A DNA stretch of 64,000 bases from Aliivibrio finisterrensis_A. Its GTDB lineage: Bacteria > Pseudomonadota > Gammaproteobacteria > Enterobacterales > Vibrionaceae. A program made the position numbers and the translations under genes. Positions 53,719 to 62,461 of the stretch are shown here, in pieces (position 1 is the first letter of the stretch; each line of letters opens with the position of its first letter). The stretch is from the NCBI RefSeq assembly GCF_004167675.1, contig NZ_SEZQ01000004.1. One strand, given 5' to 3'. The notes under the pieces are model-generated. The model saw only the letters and a list, made by a program, of their open reading frames with translations. It was not told where the DNA came from and did no database searches.

Positions 53719-54333
53719 ATGCTAGAAATTCGTAACGTTACCTGTATTCGAGATGAACGCGTTCTATTTGAACAATTGAGTTTTATTATCTCAGATGGTG
53801 AGTTAATTCAGATAGAAGGTCAAAATGGTGCGGGTAAAACAACCTTACTTCGTATTATTGCAGGTCTAGGTTATGCGGATGAAGGTGAGATCTATTGGAA
53901 GGGTGAATCAATAAAGAAAAGTCGTGAAGAATTTCATAGCGATTTGCTTTTTTTAGGTCATCATACTGGCGTTAAACGTGAGTTAACTGCATTTGAAAAC
54001 CTCACTTTTTATCAATCTATGCATAACCAATATGATGAAAATGCCATTTGGGATGCGTTAGCAAGAGTGGGTTTAGCAGGGCGTGAAGATGTTGCTGCTG
54101 GGCAATTATCTGCAGGCCAACAGCGTCGAGTTGCTTTAGCGAGACTTTGGCTTAGTAAACAAAAGCTATGGATTTTAGACGAGCCTTTGACTGCGATTGA
54201 TAAACAAGGGGTTAAAGTGCTTGAACAGCTATTTATGGATCATGCAAAACAAGGGGGCATTGTTTTGCTTACCACGCACCAAGATCTATTTACAGACAGT
54301 ACTGAACTCAAAAAAATTAGATTAGGTGAATAG
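53719..54333 (+). CDS. ccmA: Heme exporter ATPase CcmA
   Basis: 204 residues, ABC ATPase with Walker A GQNGAGKTTLLR (about 34-45), signature LSAGQQRRVALARL and Walker B LWILDEPLTAID. It powers release of holo-CcmE from CcmC in cytochrome c maturation system I. First gene of a complete ccmABCDEFGHI set; ccmB starts at the base after its stop. Confidence 0.97.
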   Translation: MLEIRNVTCIRDERVLFEQLSFIISDGELIQIEGQNGAGKTTLLRIIAGLGYADEGEIYWKGESIKKSREEFHSDLLFLGHHTGVKRELTAFENLTFYQSMHNQYDENAIWDALARVGLAGREDVAAGQLSAGQQRRVALARLWLSKQKLWILDEPLTAIDKQGVKVLEQLFMDHAKQGGIVLLTTHQDLFTDSTELKKIRLGE

Positions 54334-55002
54334 ATGTTTGCTTCAATGACAACCATTATTCGACGTGAGCTATTAATCGCCTTTCGTCGTAAAGCAGATA
54401 TTCTTAACCCTTTGTGGTTTTTTATTATCGTCATTACCTTATTCCCACTTAGTATTGGTCCTGAGCCAGTACTTCTAGCGCGTATTGCAGCAGGTATTGT
54501 GTGGGTAGCCGCTTTATTATCGGCATTACTTTCTTTAGAGCGATTGTTTCGAGACGATTTTTCAGATGGTTCATTAGAGCAGATGATGTTAATGCCAACC
54601 CCTTTGTCGGTATTAGTTTTAGCTAAAGTCTTTGCTCACTGGGTACTAACAGGTCTACCGTTAATCATTATTAGTCCATTGCTTGCTATCTTGTTGTCTT
54701 TGGATTTTAATTCGTGGTTGGCTATCGTATTAACATTATTGCTTGGGACGCCAACGTTAAGTTTCCTTGGTGCTGTTGGGGTAGCGTTAACGGTTGGACT
54801 ACAAAAGGGTGGTGTTTTACTTAGCTTATTGATTCTACCTTTATATATCCCTGTTCTAATTTTTGCGACATCAGCAATTGATGCTGCTGGTCTCGGTATG
54901 GCTTATAATGGCCAACTAGCAATTTTAGGTGCTCTTTTTATGGGCTCCGCAACATTGACTCCATTTGCCATTAGTTCGGCACTGCGAGTGAGTGTTCAAT
55001 AA
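54334..55002 (+). CDS. ccmB: Heme exporter membrane protein CcmB
   Basis: 222 residues, six predicted transmembrane helices. Family words: RRELLIAFRRKADILNPLWF and SLERLFRDDFSDGSLEQMML. With CcmA, CcmC and CcmD it forms the transporter-like complex that frees heme-loaded CcmE. Confidence 0.96.
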   Translation: MFASMTTIIRRELLIAFRRKADILNPLWFFIIVITLFPLSIGPEPVLLARIAAGIVWVAALLSALLSLERLFRDDFSDGSLEQMMLMPTPLSVLVLAKVFAHWVLTGLPLIIISPLLAILLSLDFNSWLAIVLTLLLGTPTLSFLGAVGVALTVGLQKGGVLLSLLILPLYIPVLIFATSAIDAAGLGMAYNGQLAILGALFMGSATLTPFAISSALRVSVQ

Positions 55003-55044
55003 ATCATAATTATAATTTTATATTTGAGTAAGTGAGATAAACCA

Positions 55045-55797
55045 ATGTGGAAATGGCTTCATCCTTACGCTAAACCAGAGAAAGCGTATCAATTAAGTAC
55101 CATGCTATTGCCGTGGTTTGCGGTGATTTCAATTATCAGTTTAACGGTAGGTACCATTTGGGGACTGGCGTTTGCTCCTTCTGATTATCAGCAGGGTGAT
55201 AGTTTTAGAATTATCTACATACATGTTCCTTCGGCCATTCTGTCAATGGGTGCTTATATGTCGATGGCAATTGCGGCATTTATTGGTCTCGTTTGGCAGT
55301 TGAAACTGTCAGACATGGCAGCAGCGGCAATGGCGCCGATTGGTGCTGTATTCACGTTCATTGCTTTGCTTACCGGTGCCGTTTGGGGTAAACCAATGTG
55401 GGGCGCATGGTGGGTATGGGATGCACGTTTAACGTCTGAACTGATTCTTCTTTTCTTATACCTAGGTGTAATGGCGTTATATAACGCATTTGATGATCAG
55501 CGTACTGCAGCTCGTGCCGCAGGTATTCTTGCCATTGTTGGTGTGATAAACCTACCTATTATTCACTTCTCAGTAGAGTGGTGGAATACCCTTCATCAAG
55601 GCGCAAGCATTACAAAGTTTGATAAACCTTCCATTTCTGCCGATATGTTGTGGCCTTTATTATTAAATATGATTGGCTTTGCAACTTTCTTTGGTTCTGT
55701 GACTCTTATTCGTTTTAGGAATGAAATTTTAGCAAAAGAGAGTCATCGTCCTTGGGTTAGAGCGCTAGTAGAACCAAAATCTACCGCGTCTAAATAA
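55045..55797 (+). CDS. ccmC: Heme-handling membrane protein CcmC
   Basis: 250 residues, six transmembrane helices. It has the tryptophan-rich WWD segment GAWWVWDARLTSEL (about 121-134) and flanking histidines (YIHVPSAI, IHFSVEWWNTLHQG) that hold heme for transfer to CcmE. Confidence 0.97.
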   Translation: MWKWLHPYAKPEKAYQLSTMLLPWFAVISIISLTVGTIWGLAFAPSDYQQGDSFRIIYIHVPSAILSMGAYMSMAIAAFIGLVWQLKLSDMAAAAMAPIGAVFTFIALLTGAVWGKPMWGAWWVWDARLTSELILLFLYLGVMALYNAFDDQRTAARAAGILAIVGVINLPIIHFSVEWWNTLHQGASITKFDKPSISADMLWPLLLNMIGFATFFGSVTLIRFRNEILAKESHRPWVRALVEPKSTASK

Positions 55798-55818
55798 CGA
55801 GAGAAGGGAATTATTGTT

Positions 55819-56025
55819 ATGCATTTTGAAACTTTCAGTGATTTTTTAGCCATGGGCGGTTATGCCGTTTATGTATGGGGTGCCTTTGGTGCCACTTTTC
55901 TCTCCTTATTTTGGATTTTATTCTCTAGCTTAGGCAAGCGTCGTCAATTGCTAAAAGAGATTGAACAAAAAATGGCACGAGAAGAACGAATTAAAAAAGC
56001 AAAAACTATGGAGAACACACTATGA
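55819..56025 (+). CDS. ccmD: Small heme exporter protein CcmD
   Basis: 68 residues: FLAMGGYAVYVWGAFGATFL with one transmembrane helix (about 14-36), then a basic tail rich in Lys and Arg. It stabilises the CcmABC complex with CcmE. Overlaps ccmE by four bases (ATGA). Confidence 0.95.
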   Translation: MHFETFSDFLAMGGYAVYVWGAFGATFLSLFWILFSSLGKRRQLLKEIEQKMAREERIKKAKTMENTL

Positions 56026-56507
56026 ATCCAAGACGTAAAAAGCGCCTAGGATTGATCCTTGCTCTATTCTTTGGGGTCAGTGCAACCGTTGGTTTAATGA
56101 TTTACGCATTAAATCAAAATATGGATTTATTCTATACACCAACTGAACTGGTTAATGGTAAACCTGATGGAACAAAACCAGAGGTTGGCCAGCGTCTTCG
56201 TATCGGTGGTATAGTTGTCGCAGGATCAGTAAAACGTGACACTGATTCATTAGAAGTATCATTCAAGGTTTCTGATGTTGGTCCAGAAGTTACGGTTACT
56301 TATAACGGTATTCTTCCGGATTTATTCCGTGAAGGCCAAGGTATTGTTGCACAAGGTGTTCTTGTAGATGCAACAACGATTAAGGCTCATGAAGTATTGG
56401 CAAAACATGATGAAGAGTACATGCCACCTGAAGTTGCAGAAGCAATGAAGAAAACGCATGAACCACTTCAATACACAGAACAACAAAAACAAGGAACAGG
56501 TCAATGA
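56022..56507 (+). CDS. ccmE: Periplasmic heme chaperone CcmE
   Basis: 161 residues: N-terminal membrane anchor (about 7-28), OB-fold domain, and the heme-attachment motif HDEEY with His129 and Tyr133, the expected HxxxY. It carries covalently bound heme to CcmF. Overlaps both neighbours by four bases. Confidence 0.97.
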   Translation: MNPRRKKRLGLILALFFGVSATVGLMIYALNQNMDLFYTPTELVNGKPDGTKPEVGQRLRIGGIVVAGSVKRDTDSLEVSFKVSDVGPEVTVTYNGILPDLFREGQGIVAQGVLVDATTIKAHEVLAKHDEEYMPPEVAEAMKKTHEPLQYTEQQKQGTGQ

Positions 56508-58462
56508 TCGCAGAACTCGGTCATTTTGCCTTAATTGCTTCTTTAGGGCTTTCGATCCTATTGAGTATATTACCAATATATGGTGTGAGCCGTGGTAATA
56601 AAGCATTAATGCAAAGTGCAAGACCATTGTCATGGGGAATGTTCTTACTCCTTGGCTTATCATTTGGGATCTTAATGTGGGCCTTCTACATTAACGATTT
56701 CACTCTGCAATATGTAGCAAGTAACTCAAACAGCTTACTTCCTTGGTATTACCGTTTAACCGCCGTTTGGGGTGCTCACGAAGGATCTTTATTGCTTTGG
56801 GTTCTTATCCAAGCAGGTTGGACCGTTGCCGTAGCAACCTTCAGTCGTGGTATGCCACAAGAGTCGATTGCACGAGTATTAGCAGTAATGGGGTGGATTA
56901 ACGTTGGTTTCCTACTTTTCATTATTCTTACGTCAAATCCATTCTTACGTACTTTGCCATTCTTCCCAATTGATGGTCGTGATTTGAACCCGCTTCTTCA
57001 AGATCCAGGTCTAATCATTCACCCACCAATGCTATACATGGGTTATGTAGGTTTCTCAGTTGCGTTCTCTTTCGCTATTGCTTCACTAATGGCGGGTCGT
57101 TTAGATACGGCTTGGGCTCGTTGGTCTCGTCCTTGGACAATCGCAGCATGGTCATTCCTAACAGTAGGTATCTCTTTAGGTTCATGGTGGGCATATTATG
57201 AACTTGGCTGGGGTGGCTGGTGGTTCTGGGATCCAGTAGAAAACGCATCATTCATGCCTTGGCTTGCTGGTACCGCACTAATGCACTCATTAGCGGTAAC
57301 AGAGAAACGTGGCACCTTTAAAGCGTGGACAGTATTGCTGGCGATTTTAGCCTTCTCATTAAGTTTATTAGGCACATTCCTTGTACGTTCAGGTATCTTA
57401 GTATCGGTTCACGCCTTTGCTTCAGATCCAGCGCGAGGCATGTTCATTCTAGGCTTCCTAGTTATGGTGATCGGTGGTTCATTACTGCTGTTCGCACTAA
57501 AAGGCGCATCAGTACGAGTTCGTGGTAACTTCTCACTGTTCTCACGTGAAAATGCGTTATTAGCTAACAACATTTTATTAATGACAGCCTTAGTTGTTGT
57601 TCTTGTTGGTACATTATTACCGCTAGTACATAAACAACTTGGTTTAGGCTCAGTATCTATCGGTGCGCCGTTCTTTGATATGTTGTTTGCATGGTTAATG
57701 ATTCCATTTGCTTTCTTAATGGGTATTGGTCCTCTGATCCGTTGGAAGCGTGACAATTTAAGTCACTTAGCAAAACGCATGGTGATCACAGGTGCGATTA
57801 CCATCCCACTAGCCGCAATCTTCATGGTTATCTTTGCCGATAGATTCCAATTCATGCCATACCTTGGCTGGATGATGTCTATTTGGATTGTGATTTTACA
57901 CGGTTTTGAATTGTACGAGCGTGCAACTCATCGTCATTCATTCTCTGTAGGTATAACGAAACTGGGCCGCAGCCATTGGGCAATGATGTTTGCGCACATT
58001 GGCCTAGCTGTGACTATTATTGGTATAGCCATGGTGCAAAACTACAGCATCGAAAAAGATGTTCGTTTAGCGCCGGGTGAACACATTGAAATGAACGGTT
58101 ACCAGTTCTACTTTGCTGGTGTTCGTGATACAGATGGTCCTAATTACGATGGCTACACTGCTGATTTTGATATCACGTTAAATGGTAAGGCGATTAATAC
58201 GCTTCATGCTGAAAAACGTTTTTACCAAACGGCAGGTTCAATGATGACAGAAGCGGCGATTGATCGTGGTTTCACTCGTGATTTATACATCGCAATGGGT
58301 GAGCGCTTGGATGATAACCGTTCATGGGCTGTTCGTATTTACTACAAACCATTTGTACGTTGGATCTGGGCGGGCTCATTATTTATGGCTCTTGGCGGTA
58401 TGTTAGCGCTATTTGATAAGCGTTACCGTTTCCGTAAAGCAGATAAAAAACAGGAAGCTTAA
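56504..58462 (+). CDS. ccmF: Cytochrome c heme lyase subunit CcmF
   Basis: 652 residues, many transmembrane helices. WWD motif WWFWDPVENASFMPWLAG (about 240-258) and conserved LLQDPGLIIHPPMLYMGYVG. It joins heme to apocytochrome c with CcmH and CcmI. Overlaps ccmE by four bases. Confidence 0.97.
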   Translation: MIAELGHFALIASLGLSILLSILPIYGVSRGNKALMQSARPLSWGMFLLLGLSFGILMWAFYINDFTLQYVASNSNSLLPWYYRLTAVWGAHEGSLLLWVLIQAGWTVAVATFSRGMPQESIARVLAVMGWINVGFLLFIILTSNPFLRTLPFFPIDGRDLNPLLQDPGLIIHPPMLYMGYVGFSVAFSFAIASLMAGRLDTAWARWSRPWTIAAWSFLTVGISLGSWWAYYELGWGGWWFWDPVENASFMPWLAGTALMHSLAVTEKRGTFKAWTVLLAILAFSLSLLGTFLVRSGILVSVHAFASDPARGMFILGFLVMVIGGSLLLFALKGASVRVRGNFSLFSRENALLANNILLMTALVVVLVGTLLPLVHKQLGLGSVSIGAPFFDMLFAWLMIPFAFLMGIGPLIRWKRDNLSHLAKRMVITGAITIPLAAIFMVIFADRFQFMPYLGWMMSIWIVILHGFELYERATHRHSFSVGITKLGRSHWAMMFAHIGLAVTIIGIAMVQNYSIEKDVRLAPGEHIEMNGYQFYFAGVRDTDGPNYDGYTADFDITLNGKAINTLHAEKRFYQTAGSMMTEAAIDRGFTRDLYIAMGERLDDNRSWAVRIYYKPFVRWIWAGSLFMALGGMLALFDKRYRFRKADKKQEA

Positions 58463-58465
58463 ATT

Positions 58466-59017
58466 ATGAATAAGAAGTTTTTATTTGCACCTCTAGCACT
58501 GTTTTTAATCTTAGTTGCTGTGTTTGCTACTCAGTTAACACGCAACTCAAATGGCGATGATCCAACAAAGCTAGAATCAGTGTTAGTTGGTAAGCAGGTG
58601 CCAGAGTTTCGTTTAGAAGATTTAGCACAAAAAGGCAAGCTATACGATCAAAGTATTTTTAAAGGGGAACCTTTATTACTGAACGTATGGGCAACGTGGT
58701 GTCCAACGTGTTATGCCGAGCATCAGTATCTTAATACCCTTGCCACTCAAGGTGTTAAGATTATCGGTATGAACTACAAAGACGATAGAGCCGGTGCAAT
58801 TCAATGGCTAACTGAGTTAGGTAACCCGTATTTAATCACTCTATTTGATGGAGATGGCATGCTGGGTATGGATTTAGGTGTGTACGGCGCACCTGAAACC
58901 TTCCTAATCGACAGCAACGGTATCGTTCGCTATCGTCATGTTGGAGATGTAAATGATCGCAATTGGAACGAAGTATTAAAGCCAATGTATGATCAACTGA
59001 TTGCGGAGGCTAAATAA
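58466..59017 (+). CDS. ccmG: Thiol-disulfide protein CcmG (DsbE)
   Basis: 183 residues: N-terminal anchor (about 5-24) and a periplasmic thioredoxin fold with WCPTC (Cys79, Cys82) and the family loop VYGAPETFLID. It keeps apocytochrome cysteines reduced for heme attachment. The last base of its stop is the first base of the ccmH start. Confidence 0.96.
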   Translation: MNKKFLFAPLALFLILVAVFATQLTRNSNGDDPTKLESVLVGKQVPEFRLEDLAQKGKLYDQSIFKGEPLLLNVWATWCPTCYAEHQYLNTLATQGVKIIGMNYKDDRAGAIQWLTELGNPYLITLFDGDGMLGMDLGVYGAPETFLIDSNGIVRYRHVGDVNDRNWNEVLKPMYDQLIAEAK

Positions 59018-59532
59018 TGAAAACTAGCTTACGTAAATGGGGACTTCGTAGTTTTGCTGCTATCGCATTCAGTTTTTTTGCAGTGCAAGCAAGTTACGCA
59101 ACCATTGATTTATATAAGTTTGATTCGCCAGAGCAAGAGCAGCAATTTAAAGAACTAGGTCAAACATTACGTTGCCCTAAATGTCAGAACAATAACATTG
59201 CTGATTCAAATGCAGAGCTTGCTCAAGACATGCGCCATAAGGTGTATGAAATGACTAAAGCCGGTAAATCAGACCAAGAAATTGTCGACTATATGATTGA
59301 TCGTTACGGTAACTTTGTTACTTACGATCCACCGCTAACTGCTGGGACATTGGTTTTATGGCTAGGTCCGCTAGGTGTGCTTGTGTTTGGCTTTGGTTTT
59401 ATTGTGCTTCGTAGCCGTAAATCAAAAGTGGTAACAGAAGATAATTCAGAAGAGTGGGATAACGAACATGAAGAACGTTTGAACGCCTTATTAAATGAGA
59501 ATAAAAATGAAGATGGGAAGGTAAACAAATGA
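59017..59532 (+). CDS. ccmH: Cytochrome c maturation protein CcmH
   Basis: 171 residues: signal peptide ending ASYA, redox motif LRCPKCQ (Cys53, Cys56), and one C-terminal transmembrane helix (about 108-128). It is the short CcmH; the TPR part is the separate ccmI gene, which it overlaps by four bases. Confidence 0.96.
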   Translation: MKTSLRKWGLRSFAAIAFSFFAVQASYATIDLYKFDSPEQEQQFKELGQTLRCPKCQNNNIADSNAELAQDMRHKVYEMTKAGKSDQEIVDYMIDRYGNFVTYDPPLTAGTLVLWLGPLGVLVFGFGFIVLRSRKSKVVTEDNSEEWDNEHEERLNALLNENKNEDGKVNK

Positions 59533-60743
59533 TTTTGTTTTGGATTTCGACCTTAGCCCTAATTGTTGTTGGTGTTGTATTTATCGCGCTTCCGTTATGG
59601 AAAGCAAAAGCGCAAGACGATGAAGCACGCCGAGATGAATTGAACAAAGCCTTCTATAAAGATCGCTTAGCTGAACTGAAAGAAGAAGACGCCGAAGGTC
59701 TTGTGAATAACCAAGATGAGTTAATCACAGAGCTAAAGCAATCTTTGCTAGATGATATTCCCGCAACAGAGAAAGCACAACAAGACAGCTTGAATGCACG
59801 ATTATTTATCTTGCCTTCAATCATCATCTTTATCGTTATCTCGTATGGGCTATATTTTAAATTTGGCAGCTTAGACAAAGTTGAAAAGTGGCAAGAAGTA
59901 AGTGCACGCTTACCTGAGCTATCTCAACAACTAATGAACCCAGAAGGTGTTGCGCTAAGTGACGCTGAAATGGCAAATCTGACTTTAGCACTACGTACCA
60001 AGTTGCACCATGAACCTAATGATGCAATGGGCTGGTTCTTGTTAGGTCGTATTGGTATGTCAAATCGTGATATTGATACCTCTGTGGGCGCAATGAAAAA
60101 AGCGTATGAATTAAAACCAACAGATGTTGATATCAAATTAGGCTATGCACAAGCATTAATGCTTTCAGGTGATGATGCAAAAGCAGATCAAGCCAAGCAA
60201 ATGCTCAAGCAAGTACTTCGTGGTGACTCGACCAATTTACGCGCTTTATCGCTACTTGCGTTTAGTTCGTTTGAACGTCAAGACTATAAAGGTGCAGTAT
60301 CTGCATGGAAAGCAATGCAAATGCTGATTGGTCCTGATGACTCTCGCTATGAAATGCTGACTCGCAGTATCGAACGTGCAAAATCTAAGATGAACCCTGA
60401 AGCGAATCTTGATAAGCAAGTGCCTATTACGATTAACCTTAGCAGTAATGTGACACTGCCATCACAAGGTGTCGTGATTGTTTCTATTCATCCAGCTGAC
60501 GGTTCACCAATGCCTGTGGCAGCGGCTCGTATCCCACTAAGTCGCTTCCCACTTAGTATCATGATGTCAGATGACAATAATATGATGGAGCAGCGTAAAT
60601 TGTCTGATATGCCAAACTTTATTGTTCGAGCTCGTATCGATCAGGATGGTAACGTATCAACAAAAGACGGCGACTGGTACGGTGAAAGTACAGTAAGTAC
60701 GCTAGGAAAGAATGTATCGCTTGATATTGATAAGCAATACTAA
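59529..60743 (+). CDS. ccmI: Cytochrome c maturation TPR protein CcmI
   Basis: 404 residues. Two N-terminal transmembrane helices (about 2-22 and 94-114) around a coiled cytoplasmic loop with a leucine-rich character, then TPR repeats (about 155-285, AMGWFLLGRIGMSNRDIDTS) and a C-terminal periplasmic beta domain. It presents apocytochrome c to CcmF-CcmH. Last gene of the operon. Confidence 0.94.
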   Translation: MILFWISTLALIVVGVVFIALPLWKAKAQDDEARRDELNKAFYKDRLAELKEEDAEGLVNNQDELITELKQSLLDDIPATEKAQQDSLNARLFILPSIIIFIVISYGLYFKFGSLDKVEKWQEVSARLPELSQQLMNPEGVALSDAEMANLTLALRTKLHHEPNDAMGWFLLGRIGMSNRDIDTSVGAMKKAYELKPTDVDIKLGYAQALMLSGDDAKADQAKQMLKQVLRGDSTNLRALSLLAFSSFERQDYKGAVSAWKAMQMLIGPDDSRYEMLTRSIERAKSKMNPEANLDKQVPITINLSSNVTLPSQGVVIVSIHPADGSPMPVAAARIPLSRFPLSIMMSDDNNMMEQRKLSDMPNFIVRARIDQDGNVSTKDGDWYGESTVSTLGKNVSLDIDKQY

Positions 60744-60769
60744 TAACTCTTAACAAATGGCATACTACG

Positions 60770-60804
60770 GCGGGCAGAGGCATTGAGCTTCTGCCCGCTT
60801 TTTT
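60770..60804 (+). terminator. Terminator of the ccm operon
   Basis: Eight-base perfect stem GCGGGCAG / CTGCCCGC (60770-60777 with 60791-60798) with partial inner pairing and six T. Confidence 0.93.
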
Positions 60805-60850
60805 ACATATAAACTATAATAATGTTAATAATAGATAGGCAAGGTGTATT

Positions 60851-61636
60851 GTGCTGAAGAGAATAGGGATATCTTTTTCGTTATTGTTTTTCATTGTAGG
60901 TTGCTCTCAAACGCCAGAACAAGATAATAATGAAGTAGAAACAACAGAAACCGTAGAGGTAGAATACGATGATTCTCATCGCGGTGATCCGTTAGAGGGA
61001 TTCAACCGTGTAATGTGGGGGCTAAATTACGATATTTTAGACCCGTATTTAGTGCGTCCTGTCTCGGTTGGTTATGTTGAATACACCCCAAGCCCAATTC
61101 GAATGGGGATAGCCAATTTCCTCGCTAACCTAGATGAGCCATCAAGCATGGTGAATAATTTAATCATGGGCAATGGCAGCGTAGCCATGGTTCACTTTAA
61201 TCGATTTTGGTTAAATACAACATTAGGCTTGGTAGGCTTAATTGATATAGCCAGTGCGGCTGAGATAAATAAACCAGACAGTAAATCCTTTGGTGATGCG
61301 CTTGGTCATTATGGTGTTGGGAATGGACCGTACTTTATGCTACCGGGTTATGGCCCTTGGACATTGCGTGAAGCAGGGGATTTTGTTGATGGCTTTTATA
61401 TGCCTCTTTCTTACTTAAACTTCTGGCAAGGTCTTGGAAAGTGGGGTTTAGAAGGAATGGAATCTCGTGTTCAGTTGATCTCACAAGAGCCTATGTTAGA
61501 AGCCTCGCCAGATCCATACGCATTAACGCGAGATGTTTACTTGCAACGCCAAGATTTTAAAGCAGAAATTGAGCCTGACGTTGATTTAGAAGCAGAAGGT
61601 GATATTGATGATTATCTCGATGAAATAGACGAATAA
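60851..61636 (+). CDS. mlaA: Outer-membrane lipid asymmetry lipoprotein MlaA (VacJ)
   Basis: 261 residues from GTG 60851 with AAGGTG upstream. Lipoprotein signal with lipobox VGC (Cys18), an acidic linker, then the MlaA core RGDPLEGFNRVMWGLNYDIL, LANLDEPSSMVNNLIMGN and GPYFMLPGYGPWTLREAGDF. MlaA removes mislocalised phospholipids from the outer leaflet. An acidic C-terminal tail ends it. Separate from ccm; preceded by the ccm terminator. Confidence 0.96.
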   Translation: MLKRIGISFSLLFFIVGCSQTPEQDNNEVETTETVEVEYDDSHRGDPLEGFNRVMWGLNYDILDPYLVRPVSVGYVEYTPSPIRMGIANFLANLDEPSSMVNNLIMGNGSVAMVHFNRFWLNTTLGLVGLIDIASAAEINKPDSKSFGDALGHYGVGNGPYFMLPGYGPWTLREAGDFVDGFYMPLSYLNFWQGLGKWGLEGMESRVQLISQEPMLEASPDPYALTRDVYLQRQDFKAEIEPDVDLEAEGDIDDYLDEIDE

Positions 61637-61658
61637 TAATTGGTAATAGTATCTTAGG

Positions 61659-61684
61659 TTTCAGGAGTCACTCTTCTCCTGAAA
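61659..61684. terminator. Stem-loop between convergent mlaA and the DUF2238 gene
   Basis: TTTCAGGAG / CTCCTGAAA, nine-base perfect arms with an eight-base loop. No good T-run on either strand, but the position between two convergent genes suggests a shared 3'-end structure. Confidence 0.5.
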
Positions 61685-61691
61685 TCTGAAA

Positions 61692-62297
61692 CTAGCCATT
61701 TTTACGTTGGATTAGCATTAACAATAAAGCGCTTAATGCCCCCGCTGTATCACACAACATATCTTTCTGTGCATCCCAAATGTCACCTTGTGATCCTAAA
61801 AAAGCAATGCCTTCTTCACCGCCTGCAATGGCCGCATACCACCACTCGACGATCTCATAGCCTGCTGCGACGCTCATTAAGGTAAATAAACCAAACGCCA
61901 TCGCAAGTGGTGCAGGGCATTTCTTGGTTTTAATTAAATATTCTGCAATAGGGTAAGCATAAAAGCCAATAGAGAAATGAGCAACGCGATCAAAGTTATT
62001 ACGCTCAGACCCAATTAAATTATTAAACCAGTCAAAAGGGACATCAGCAAAGGTGTATTTTGAGCCGATAGTATGAAGAGTAAGCCAGACAAACATTAAT
62101 ATATAAGCAGTTTTACTAAACTTAAAACGTGTTGCCATATAAAAAATACCAGCGAGGATTAATAATGCTGGCAATATCTCTGCAACCCAAACGGCGCGTG
62201 ATATTGGGTCAAAAGCTGAGAATAAAAATACAGCACTATAAATAATCGTAAGCAGTAATAATATAGGTTGTTGTTTAAGTGTCGTAATGAAAGTCAT
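61692..62297 (-). CDS. DUF2238 (YjdF-like) inner-membrane protein
   Basis: 201 residues with about five or six transmembrane helices. It matches the DUF2238/YjdF family by DRVAHFSIGFYAYPIAEYL, GYEIVEWWYAA and the C-terminal segment GSQGDIWDAQKDMLCDTAGA, where conserved Asp and Glu residues lie near membranes. Function unknown. TTGGAGC stands ahead of the start. It has its own probable promoter. Confidence 0.88.
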   Translation of the reverse strand: MTFITTLKQQPILLLLTIIYSAVFLFSAFDPISRAVWVAEILPALLILAGIFYMATRFKFSKTAYILMFVWLTLHTIGSKYTFADVPFDWFNNLIGSERNNFDRVAHFSIGFYAYPIAEYLIKTKKCPAPLAMAFGLFTLMSVAAGYEIVEWWYAAIAGGEEGIAFLGSQGDIWDAQKDMLCDTAGALSALLLMLIQRKNG

Positions 62298-62357
62298 GAA
62301 TAAATGGCTCCAAATAATGGTGCTTAAAAACGCTATAAATTGAGTGTAGCGTGCTGA

Positions 62358-62385
62358 TTTATATCGGCAAGGTCTAGTGTTTGAA
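62358..62385 (-). promoter_or_regulatory. Possible sigma-70 promoter of the DUF2238 gene
   Basis: Reading the minus strand: TTCAAA (62385-62380), 16 bases, TATAAA (62363-62358), about 60 bases before the start codon. GCCGATAT overlaps the -10 but has no sigma-28 partner upstream. Confidence 0.35.
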
Positions 62386-62405
62386 TGTTAGATACAGCTA
62401 TAAAT

Positions 62406-62429
62406 AAAAAAGGCCTCAAAAAGAGGCCC
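62406..62429 (-). terminator. Terminator of fadL
   Basis: On the minus strand GGCCTC, loop TTTTT, GAGGCC, then six T, 33 bases after the fadL stop. Confidence 0.92.
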
Positions 62430-62461
62430 AATGCAATTTCTATGTAGTCAGTCAGTACTGA

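Noticed and set aside
62344..62385. Possible sigma-28 promoter for the DUF2238 gene (GCCGATAT)
   Set aside because: The -10 half matches, but no TAAA-type element lies 15 bases upstream; an ordinary sigma-70 pair fits better.
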